Below are positions 15,998 through 22,799 of a stretch of 23,356 nt of DNA, in pieces. The position numbers and the translations under genes are program-made. The notes under the pieces were generated by a model that saw only the letters and a list, made by a program, of their open reading frames with translations, had not been told where the DNA came from and ran no database searches. This stretch comes from JACQGZ01 sp050695215 (GTDB lineage Bacteria > Sysuimicrobiota > Sysuimicrobiia > Sysuimicrobiales > Humicultoraceae). The stretch's first letter is position 1. Every line of letters starts with the position of its first letter. Where the stretch lies: the NCBI GenBank assembly GCA_050695215.1, contig JBOGSD010000017.1, forward strand, positions 1 through 23,356, given 5' to 3'.

Positions 15998-17051
15998 TCA
16001 CGGCGTGGCGCTGAGGACCCACGTCCGGTTGCCGTTGAACTCGCTCACGATGAGGAACGTCTTCCCCACTCCAGGCACGATGATGATGCTTCGCGTTGAG
16101 CGTTCTCCCGAAATGGTCCAGGCGGCGGTCTGGCGGAAGTTTCCCGCGCTGAGGTCGAAGGCAGCGACGCGGTTGGAAGTGACGCCGACCGTATAGAGGG
16201 TATTCGGGTCGGAGAAGGCCAAGTCCCACAGATCCCCGCCGGTAGGACCGGACCACCGGCGAGTGAGCTGGTTGCCCACGATCTCATAGATGTAAACCTG
16301 CCCGCTGATTGTCCCCACCGCCCAGCGCTGGCCGCCCGGCGCCACGTCGACCGACGTCACACGCTCACCGAGGGTTGTCGAGCCCACCAAGGTCAGCAGG
16401 CCGCTTGTTGGATCAATGCGCATGTGGTGGACATCATTTGACCTGGCGTGGCCGACGAGGGCCTCTCTCCCAGCAACTTTGACCACGGCGGGCGCCATCC
16501 CAGCTCGCACAGAACCGACAAGCGTCAACAAGCCGCTGGTCGGATCAACTTTGACAACGCCGACGTTGTTCGCGTCCTGGTTCGGGACAACCACAAAGCC
16601 GTCATCGGTGATGGCAGCGTCGGAGGGACCCGCTCCGCCGGAGGAGGTTACCCCGACCGGGCTTAAAGTCCCCGTGTTGCGGTCGATCGCGTAAGAGCTG
16701 ACGTTAGCGGACCGAAGGCTGGTCACCACGATGAAGCTCCCTCCGGGCCACGACGGCCACCGAAGAGGGTCCTCCGGGGACCGGAACGGCACCGACCGGC
16801 GAAAGCGTCCCGGTACTGCGATCTATCGCGTAGTTCCTCACTCGGTCGGCCTGATTGTCCGCGATGAACACCCAGTTCTCCGTGGCCGCCATCCCAAAGG
16901 GACCCGCTCCGGGGATGGGGGCGCCTACGGGAGCGAGCGTCGTCGGTGCCGCTTGGGTGCGCGGAAGAAGGGCTGCTCCGCCGATCAAAGCGATGGCAAG
17001 ACCCGTAACAACCCACCACCGTAGCCCAGTCTCCTGCCGAATTCTCGCCAT
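15998..17051 (-). pseudogene. YncE/lactonase-like beta-propeller, broken by a one-base frameshift
   Basis: A secreted propeller split over two frames. From the ATG at 17051 (GGAGG four bases upstream) the first frame gives a signal peptide or anchor (WWVVTGLAIALIGGAALL, then ALLPRTQAA), and a first blade with NYAIDRSTGTLSPVGAVPVP, but stops at 16704. The second frame continues the same fold (SFIVVTSLRSANVSS, SYAIDRNTGTLSPVGV, VKVDPTSGLLTLVGS, MRIDPTSGLLTLVGS) to a stop at 15998. The two join naturally inside CCCGGAGGGAGC (about 16738-16750), where one base too many is present; the whole span is 3n+1 bases. Corrected, it would be about 350 residues of the 6-phosphogluconolactonase-like/YncE propeller group. 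Both halves keep clean motifs, so the break is recent, a sequencing or assembly error, or a programmed shift. It follows topA by 116 bases. Confidence 0.8.
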
Positions 17052-17058
17052 GGCGCCT

Positions 17059-17082
17059 CCCCAGGGAGTAAATAGCCTGGGG
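17059..17082 (-). promoter_or_regulatory. Hairpin overlapping the ribosome site of the propeller gene
   Basis: On the minus strand CCCCAGG (17082-17076) can pair with CCTGGGG (17065-17059), a 7-bp stem with a 10-base AT-richer loop. Its 3' arm overlaps the first bases of the GGGGAGG ribosome site four bases before the ATG at 17051. It could limit translation initiation. Seen in the sequence; the role is inferred. Confidence 0.45.
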
Positions 17083-17144
17083 TTTTGGGCTGCTGACCTG
17101 GGAATTCCTGCCTCACGGGGTAGGGAGGTCGGCGTGAACTCGTT

Positions 17145-17169
17145 CCGGACCGAGCTGTCGTTACAATTC
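17145..17169. repeat. 25-bp direct repeat, right copy
   Basis: The second copy of the repeat at 15959-15983, with C instead of T at position 11. Read on the minus strand it begins with the last two bases of the topA TGA stop and extends downstream. A hairpin is possible here too (CTCG at 17139-17142 with CGAG at 17151-17154), so a shared 3' element is one reading. Confidence 0.9.
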
Positions 17170-19294
17170 AGCCGGCCGTCACCGGTTGGGGGGCGTGCGG
17201 CGCCTCCGTGTAGCCGCACTCCTTGTTCAGGCACTTCAGGTAGCTGCCGCGGCGGCCGCGCTTTTCCACCAGGATGCCGCCGTCGCGCGAGCAGCGCTTG
17301 TCCGTGGGGCGGTCCCAGCTGACGAACGTGCAGTTCGGATAATTGGCGCAGCCGTAGAAGATCCGGCCGCGCTTGCTGCGTCGCTGCACGACCTCCCCGC
17401 CGTCCAGGGGGCAGGTCACGCCGATCCCCACCGGCCGGGTGTAACGGCACTCCGGGAAGCCCGAGCAGGCGATGAACTCGCCGAAGCGACCGTGCTTGCG
17501 CACCAAAGGGTGCCCTGAAAGCGGACAGAGCTCGCCGATCTCGACTTCGGGGAAGTCTACCTCCTCGATCTTCTTCTCCGCCACCTTCAGGTCGCGCTCG
17601 AATGGCGTGTAGAACTCCCGCACCACCTTCACCCACTCGCGCCGGCCCTCTTCGATCTCGTCCAGTTCCTCTTCCATCTGCGCGGTGAAGTTGAGATCCA
17701 CAACGTCGGGGAAGTGCTCCACCAGCAGGTCGTTGACCAGCATCCCCAGGTCGGTGGGGTGGAGCCGCCGTTCCTCGATGTGCACGTAGCCGCGCGTCTT
17801 CACCGTCTCCAGGGTGGGCGCGTAGGTACTGGGACGCCCGATGCCCAGTTCCTCGAGCGCGCGCACGAGCGATGCTTCCGTGTAGCGCGGTGGGGGCTGG
17901 GTGTAGTGCTGGTTCGGATCGACAGCCAACACTCGCAGCTTCTGTTTCTCCGTGAGATCGGGCAGCCACCCTTCCCCGTTCTCGTCGCCGTTGTCGGAGG
18001 TCTCGCGGTAGAGGCGGAGGAAGCCGTCGAAGCGGAGACGCATCCCCGAGGCCCGGAAGATGAAAGGGCCGCCGGCGATGTCCACCGTCAGGGTGTCCAT
18101 TTGCGCCGAGGCCATCTGGCTGGCCACGAACCGCTTCCAGATCAACTCGTAGACGCGATGCTGGTCCCAGCGCAGGTGCGCCTTCACCGCCTCCGGGCTG
18201 CGGGCCACCGCGGTCGGCCGGATCGCCTCGTGCGCCTCCTGGGCGTCGCGGCGGGAGCGGTACTGGCGGGGGGCGTCGGGGAGGTAGCGGGCGCCGTAGG
18301 TGGCCTTGATGTAGTCGCGGGCCTCGGCCACGGCCTCGGGCGAGACCCGCACCGAGTCGGTACGCATGTAGGTGATCAGCCCAATGGTGCCTTCCTTGGC
18401 CAGGTCGATCCCCTCGTAGAGCTGCTGCGCCAGTCGCATCGTCCGCGCGGCGCTGAAGCCGAGCTTGCGGTTGGCCTCCTGCTGCAAGGTGCTCGTCGTG
18501 AAGGGGGGGGTGGGGTGGCGCTGCCGTTCCCCCGGCTTGACCTCCGCGACCTTGTAGGCGTGGCGGCGGATCTCTTCCGCCAGCGCCGTCGCCTCGGCTG
18601 CGGTGGTGATGACCGTGACCTTCTCGTCCAGCGGCGTGCCGTACCGGTCGCCGTCGCGGCTGAAGAGGCGGGCGCGGACGGACGCGTCGGGCCCGTTGGG
18701 GGTGAAGGTGCCTTCGATCGTCCAGTACTCCTGAGGGCGAAAGGCGGTGATCTCCCGCTCGCGGTCTACCACCAGTCGCACCGCCACCGACTGCACCCGG
18801 CCGGCGGAAAGGCCCCCGCGCACCTTGCGCCACAGCAGCGGGCTCAGCTTGTACCCGAACAGACGGTCGAGGATGCGGCGGGCCTGCTGGGCGTTGACCA
18901 GGTTGAGGTCGATGTCGCGGGGATGGGCCAGCGCCCGGCGGACCGCGTCCTTGGTGATCTCATGGAACTCGATCCGCTTGACCTCCCCCGCCGCGCTGCC
19001 GAGCGCGTCCCGGAGGTGCCAGGAAATGGCCTCGCCCTCCCGGTCCGGGTCGGTGGCCATGTAGACGGTGTCCACCTTCTTGGCCGCTTCCCGGAGAGTC
19101 TTCAGGATCGGGCCCTTTCCTTTAATAACGATGTACTTGGGCGCGAAATCGGCCGCGGTGTCCACCCCCAGCTGGCTCTTGGGGAGGTCCTTGACGTGGC
19201 CCATGGACGCGGCGACGTCGTAGCTGCGGGTGAGGAACTTGCGCAGCGTCCGCGCCTTGGTCGGTGATTCGACGACGACGAGTGATTTGGCCAT
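17168..19294 (-). CDS. topA: DNA topoisomerase I (type IA)
   Basis: A 708-residue type IA topoisomerase that relaxes negative supercoils. The Toprim domain begins MAKSLVVVESPTKA and carries DxDxE in ATDPDREGEAIS (Asp82, Asp84, Glu86). Further motifs: RRILDRLFGYKLSPLLW, GGLSAGRVQSVAVRLV, TPPFTTSTLQQEANRKLGFS, the active site LITYMRTDS (Tyr309), DAQEAHEAIRPT and RYTEASLVRALEELGIGRPS. The C-terminus has three zinc-ribbon repeats (about 590-616, 628-655 and 668-693). Each keeps three cysteines but has lost the second Cys of the first knuckle (CPLSGH, CPLDGG, CSRDGG instead of CPxCG). The catalytic part looks complete. The ATG at 19294 is 10 bases after the dprA stop; the ribosome site is weak. 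The dprA-topA order is common in bacteria. Confidence 0.97.
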   Translation of the reverse strand: MAKSLVVVESPTKARTLRKFLTRSYDVAASMGHVKDLPKSQLGVDTAADFAPKYIVIKGKGPILKTLREAAKKVDTVYMATDPDREGEAISWHLRDALGSAAGEVKRIEFHEITKDAVRRALAHPRDIDLNLVNAQQARRILDRLFGYKLSPLLWRKVRGGLSAGRVQSVAVRLVVDREREITAFRPQEYWTIEGTFTPNGPDASVRARLFSRDGDRYGTPLDEKVTVITTAAEATALAEEIRRHAYKVAEVKPGERQRHPTPPFTTSTLQQEANRKLGFSAARTMRLAQQLYEGIDLAKEGTIGLITYMRTDSVRVSPEAVAEARDYIKATYGARYLPDAPRQYRSRRDAQEAHEAIRPTAVARSPEAVKAHLRWDQHRVYELIWKRFVASQMASAQMDTLTVDIAGGPFIFRASGMRLRFDGFLRLYRETSDNGDENGEGWLPDLTEKQKLRVLAVDPNQHYTQPPPRYTEASLVRALEELGIGRPSTYAPTLETVKTRGYVHIEERRLHPTDLGMLVNDLLVEHFPDVVDLNFTAQMEEELDEIEEGRREWVKVVREFYTPFERDLKVAEKKIEEVDFPEVEIGELCPLSGHPLVRKHGRFGEFIACSGFPECRYTRPVGIGVTCPLDGGEVVQRRSKRGRIFYGCANYPNCTFVSWDRPTDKRCSRDGGILVEKRGRRGSYLKCLNKECGYTEAPHAPQPVTAG

Positions 19295-19304
19295 GGTCTT
19301 TTTC

Positions 19305-20234
19305 TTAGGGGTCGTGCCTTTGCCTGACAGATGCCCTCCAGACACGTATAAAGTGTTTCCCCGGCAGCGGCCGGACCAGACTCCGCAGTTCCAGTTCGAT
19401 CAGCAGCGCCGCTACCTCCGCAGCCGGCAGCCCCGAGCCGTCCACGACCTCATCGATGTGCGTCGGCTCGGTCCCCACCGCCTGCCAGACCAACGCGGCC
19501 ACGCCCTCTGGTTGTTCCATCGGGCCGGCCGGCCCGATGGGATCGCCCGGTTCCACCGGCAGTCCCACCGCGGCCAGGACCTCCTCAGCAGACTCCACCA
19601 GCGTCGCCCCCTGCCGCAGCAGCGCGTGCGGCGCGCGCGTCAGCGGGTTGAGCACGCTGCCGGGCGTGGCCATGACCTCCCGGCCTTCGTTCAGCGCCGA
19701 GGCCGCGGTCGAGAGCGCACCGCTGCGTTCGTCCCCTTCCACCACCACGACGCCCAGCGCCAGTCCCGCGATGAGGCGGTTGCGCCGGGGGAAGTGGTGC
19801 GGCAGCGGCGGCGTCCCCGGCGGCAGCTCCGTCAACACGCAGCCGGACCGCGCAATCGCGGCCGCCAGCTCGGCGTGCTCGGGCGGGTAGACCAGGTCTA
19901 CCCCGCATCCCAGCACCGCGATGGTGCGCCCGCCGGCGTCGAGGGCGGCCCGGTGCGCGACGGCATCGATGCCGCGCGCCAGGCCGCTGACCACGGTCAC
20001 GCCGCGCTCCGCCAGACCAGCGGCCAGCCGCTCCGTGACCAGGCGCCCCGTCGCGGTGGCCCGGCGGGAGCCCACGATCGCCACGGCCGGCTCTTCCGGC
20101 CGCACCTGGCCCCGCACGTACAACAGGACCGGCGGATCGGCGATGTGCCGCAGCCGTACCGGATAGCGCGGCGACGCCAGCAGCAGCGTCCAGGGCGGCG
20201 CGTCCGTCACGGCGGCCCGGAAAAGCCTTTCCAT
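19305..20234 (-). CDS. dprA: DNA-processing protein DprA
   Basis: A 309-residue DprA/Smf, which binds incoming single-stranded DNA and loads RecA during transformation. The extended Rossmann domain (about 45-215) shows PAVAIVGSRRATATGRLV, VTVVSGLARGIDAVAHRAAL, TIAVLGCGVDLVYPPEHAEL, TELPPGTPPLPHHFPRRNRL, LGVVVVEGDERSGALSTAA and GREVMATPGSV. A C-terminal winged helix (DprA_WH, about 245-295) follows (GTEPTHIDEVVDGSGLPAAE). Compared with the usual 350-380 residues, the N-terminal SAM/HhH domain is missing: only about 40 residues precede the Rossmann fold. ATG at 20234 is 16 bases after the comM stop. The linker before the winged helix contains a 24-bp DNA palindrome. Confidence 0.95.
   Translation of the reverse strand: MERLFRAAVTDAPPWTLLLASPRYPVRLRHIADPPVLLYVRGQVRPEEPAVAIVGSRRATATGRLVTERLAAGLAERGVTVVSGLARGIDAVAHRAALDAGGRTIAVLGCGVDLVYPPEHAELAAAIARSGCVLTELPPGTPPLPHHFPRRNRLIAGLALGVVVVEGDERSGALSTAASALNEGREVMATPGSVLNPLTRAPHALLRQGATLVESAEEVLAAVGLPVEPGDPIGPAGPMEQPEGVAALVWQAVGTEPTHIDEVVDGSGLPAAEVAALLIELELRSLVRPLPGKHFIRVWRASVRQRHDP
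19517..19540. repeat. 24-bp perfect palindrome inside dprA
   Basis: CCATCGGGCCGG (19517-19528) is followed at once by its exact reverse complement CCGGCCCGATGG (19529-19540). It lies in the coding sequence for the linker GDPIGPAGPMEQ between the Rossmann and winged-helix domains of DprA. Confidence 0.9.
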
Positions 20235-20250
20235 AGACTAGCACAGGGTG

Positions 20251-21753
20251 TCAAGGCATCCGGTACTGCAGGGCTTCCGCCACGTGCGCGGCTCCAATCC
20301 CCTCGGCGCCGCCGAGATCGGCGATGGTCCTCGCCACGCGCAGCACCCGGTCGTAGGCGCGTGCGCTGAGGGCGAGTCGGTCTGTGGCGGCCCGCAACAG
20401 CCGCGCGGCGTCCGGGTCCAGGACACAGTAGCGGCGCAGGAGGCGGCCGCTGATGCGGCCGTTCCAGCCGGTCCGACCGCGGTCGAAGCGGCGCCGCTGG
20501 CGGGCCCGTGCAGCCAGCACCTGCGCGCGCAGGGTCGCGGACGATTCGCCCGTGGGGGCCGACGTCACCTCATCGGGCGACAGGCGCGGGACGTCGACGT
20601 GCAGGTCGAGGCGATCGAGGAGCGGGCCGGAGATGCGTGCGCGGTAGCGGCCCACCTGCGGCGGGGTGCAGCCGCAGGAACGGCGCCGGTCGCCAAGGTA
20701 CCCGCACGGGCAGGGGTTCATCGCCGCCGCCAGCATCACGCGGGCCGGCAGCGTCACTGTGCTCTGGACGCGGGCGATGGTAATGGTGCCTTCCTCCAAA
20801 GGCTGGCGCAGCACCTCCAGCGCGTCGCGGTGGAACTCCGGCAGTTCGTCGAGGAAGAGGACGCCGTGGTGCGCCAGGCTGAGTTCGCCCGGCCGGGGGA
20901 TGGACCCGCCGCCCACGAGCGCCTGGCGGCTGGCCGTATGGTGCGGCGCGCGGAACGGGCGCCCCGCCAGGAGCCCGGCCCCTGGTCGGACCAACCCCGC
21001 GATGCTGTGGATCTTCGTCACCTCCAGCGCCTCGTCGGGGCCCAACGGCGGCAGGATGGTCGGAAGCCGTCGGGCCAGCATCGTCTTGCCGGCTCCGGGA
21101 GGCCCGATCAGCAGGAGGTGATGGCCGCCGGCGGCCGCGACCACCAGCGCGCGCCGCGCGTGCGCCTGCCCTTTGATGTCGGCGAAGTCCACTTCGTGGC
21201 GTACGTACCCTTCCGGCGGCGGTGGCGGCACCGGACGCGGCGCAGCCCGTCCATCGAGCACGTCGAGCGCCTCGCTCAAGCTCTCCACGGGCACCACGGA
21301 GAGACCTGCCGCGGCCGCCTCCGCGGCGTTGGCGTCGGGAACGAACAAGCGGCGCACCCCCAGCGCCCGGGCCCGCAGGGCCACTGCCAGGACGCCGGGG
21401 ACCGGCCGCACCCGTCCGTCCAGGGACAGTTCGCCCATGACCATCGTCTCGTCGAGCGCTCCGGGGCGTAGCTGTCCGGTCGCCAGAAGCAGCCCGAGGG
21501 CGATAGGCAGGTCGAAGGCGGCCCCCTCCTTGCGGATGTCCGCCGGAGCGAGATTGACCAGGATGCGGCGCGCGGGCACCTCGCGGCGGGAATTCTTGAC
21601 CGCGGCGCGCACCCGCTCGCGGGCATCGCCCTCGGAGGTTGCGGCGAGCCCGGCGATGGCAAAGGTGGGTAAGCCGAAGGAAACGTCGACCTCCACGTCC
21701 ACGGGAACGGCGTCTACCCCCAGCAGTGCCGCGGATTGGACCCTGGAGAGCAT
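20251..21753 (-). CDS. comM: ComM/YifB-family Mg-chelatase-like AAA+ ATPase
   Basis: A 500-residue protein of the ComM/YifB family. In Vibrio and Haemophilus ComM is a hexameric helicase that drives branch migration during transformation. The N-terminal Lon-like (ChlI) domain occupies about 1-165 (VEVDVSFGLPTFAIAGLA, ILVNLAPADIRKEGAAFDLP, GELSLDGRVRPVPGVL). The AAA+ core has Walker A GPPGAGKT (217-224), APHHTASRQALVGGG, Walker B VLFLDELPEF, and a Cys cluster typical of the family (NPCPCGYLGD, CGCTPPQVGRYRARISGPLL). The C-terminal helical domain is SARAYDRVLRVARTIADLGG. Length agrees with the family. The ATG at 21753 lies in the loop of a small hairpin. The adjacent dprA supports a natural-transformation role. 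Confidence 0.95.
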   Translation of the reverse strand: MLSRVQSAALLGVDAVPVDVEVDVSFGLPTFAIAGLAATSEGDARERVRAAVKNSRREVPARRILVNLAPADIRKEGAAFDLPIALGLLLATGQLRPGALDETMVMGELSLDGRVRPVPGVLAVALRARALGVRRLFVPDANAAEAAAAGLSVVPVESLSEALDVLDGRAAPRPVPPPPPEGYVRHEVDFADIKGQAHARRALVVAAAGGHHLLLIGPPGAGKTMLARRLPTILPPLGPDEALEVTKIHSIAGLVRPGAGLLAGRPFRAPHHTASRQALVGGGSIPRPGELSLAHHGVLFLDELPEFHRDALEVLRQPLEEGTITIARVQSTVTLPARVMLAAAMNPCPCGYLGDRRRSCGCTPPQVGRYRARISGPLLDRLDLHVDVPRLSPDEVTSAPTGESSATLRAQVLAARARQRRRFDRGRTGWNGRISGRLLRRYCVLDPDAARLLRAATDRLALSARAYDRVLRVARTIADLGGAEGIGAAHVAEALQYRMP

Positions 21754-21760
21754 CCCAGGG
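21741..21760 (-). promoter_or_regulatory. Small hairpin presenting the comM start codon
   Basis: CCCTGG (21741-21746) and CCAGGG (21755-21760) form a 6-bp stem with an 8-base loop that contains the ATG at 21753-21751. No Shine-Dalgarno sequence is seen at a proper distance, so initiation may depend on this structure or on coupling. Role inferred. Confidence 0.4.
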
Positions 21761-21797
21761 ATGCATCGGCGGGCGGGTGAGACTTTGCGGGGGACCT

Positions 21798-22196
21798 CTA
21801 ATTGCCTCGGGCGGGAGTGATGGCCTCTGCCTCGATCTCCACCAGCATCGCGGGATCGATAAACCGGCTGACCTGCACCATCGTGGTAGCGGGGCGGATC
21901 GCGCCGAAGACCTCGACGTGCGCCCGCGCGATCTCCCGCCAGTGCGTGATGTCCGTAACGTAGATGCGCGTGCGGACGACATCGGCGAGCGTGGCGCCCG
22001 CGGCGCGCAGGGCGGTTTCGATGTTCTTCAGGGTCTGCGCCGCCTGCGCGTAGGGGTCGCCGGGGCCGATGATCGTCCCATCGGGTCCGGTGGCCGTCGT
22101 GCCGGAGACGTGCACCGTCCGGCCGACGCGGACCGCCCGCGAATAGCCGACGATGGGTTCCCAGGGCGTCCCGCTGGAGACATTCTGCCGCGTCAT
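21798..22196 (-). CDS. RidA-family (YjgF) enamine/imine deaminase-like protein
   Basis: A 132-residue Rid protein. RidA hydrolyses reactive enamines/imines such as 2-aminoacrylate; related subfamilies have other or unknown roles. Visible features: YSRAVRVGRTVHVSGTTA, DPYAQAAQTLKNIETAL, DVVRTRIYVTDITHWREIAR, the substrate-carboxylate Arg101 in AIRPATTMVQVSRF and Glu120 in LVEIEAEAI. These fit the Rid fold and an active member, although the site differs from E. coli RidA (R-P-A-T instead of R-S-C), as in the Rid4-7 subgroups. The ATG at 22196 overlaps the MOSC stop by one base (TGATG); a GTG just before it (22199) is possible. Confidence 0.92.
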   Translation of the reverse strand: MTRQNVSSGTPWEPIVGYSRAVRVGRTVHVSGTTATGPDGTIIGPGDPYAQAAQTLKNIETALRAAGATLADVVRTRIYVTDITHWREIARAHVEVFGAIRPATTMVQVSRFIDPAMLVEIEAEAITPARGN

Positions 22197-22678
22197 CACC
22201 GTGGAGCGGAGGCGGGCTCGCCGGCGAGGATCGCATCACCGACGCGGATCGTCCCCTCGGTGAGGATCTGGCAGCGCAGGCCGCCTCGATGAATCAGCGC
22301 CTTGCGTATGCCGGGCACCGTCAACCCCTCCAGGTGGCCGCAGGGGTCGCACAGCCGCAACCCGCGCACGCGCACCTCGCCGACAGTGAACTCGCGGTTC
22401 ACCAGGTGATTGAGGGCGACCCCCCGCGTGGTCAGGTTGCGGCGGCTCTCCCCCGCCGCCAGGGTGATGCCGTAGTCTCGCGCCAGCGCCTCGATCGTCT
22501 CTGCCTCGATCAGCGTCAGGTCGCGATCCGGCATCGGTTTCGGGGAATAGGTGCCTGTCTGCGCAAAATAGCGGTCGCCCTCCAGACCGCGGCCGGGTAC
22601 AGCGCGGACAGCTTCGACCGACCGCATCGGGGCTTTCCCCGAAGGCGCGACGTGGATTGAGAGGATGACTCCGCTCAT
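22196..22678 (-). CDS. MOSC-domain protein
   Basis: A 160-residue protein made of a single MOSC domain, the sulfur-carrier domain of molybdenum-cofactor sulfurases and YiiM-like proteins. Features: APSGKAPMRSVEAVRAVPGR, GLEGDRYF, DLTLIEAETIEAL, GESRRNLTTRGVALNHLVNR and LRLCDPCGHLEGL with Cys110 as the conserved family cysteine, plus a nearby Cys113. Stand-alone MOSC proteins of this size may handle base-analogue detoxification or sulfur delivery, but the substrate is unknown. The ATG at 22678 has GGAG five bases upstream. It seems to be the first gene of the RidA-comM-dprA-topA run. Confidence 0.92.
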   Translation of the reverse strand: MSGVILSIHVAPSGKAPMRSVEAVRAVPGRGLEGDRYFAQTGTYSPKPMPDRDLTLIEAETIEALARDYGITLAAGESRRNLTTRGVALNHLVNREFTVGEVRVRGLRLCDPCGHLEGLTVPGIRKALIHRGGLRCQILTEGTIRVGDAILAGEPASAPR

Positions 22679-22799
22679 CGTAGCTCCTGCCCTTCCGTGA
22701 TTTCATCGCGACTGCCGCGCCACCTGCCGGCCTAGGGACGATCGGCGGAGAGGACTAGCTGCGCGGGGCGGTGGGCAGGTTAGTGGGTGGTCTCCTCAG
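22679..22799. other. Divergent gap between the MOSC gene and the transposase fragment
   Basis: 121 bases. Apart from the MOSC ribosome site (GGAG) I see no convincing -35/-10 pair on either strand and no terminal inverted repeat of an insertion sequence. The region must nevertheless contain the start of the MOSC-topA transcription unit unless that unit is read from further away. Confidence 0.5.

Noticed and set aside
17059..17086. Plus-strand hairpin CCCCAGG/CCTGGGG followed by TTTT, resembling an intrinsic terminator
   Set aside because: No plus-strand gene ends upstream of it; the only nearby genes are on the minus strand. The structure is better read as part of the propeller leader.
17714..19267. 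A 517-codon open frame on the plus strand opposite topA
   Set aside because: It is a mirror of the topA reading frame, has low-complexity composition and no ribosome site or family signature.
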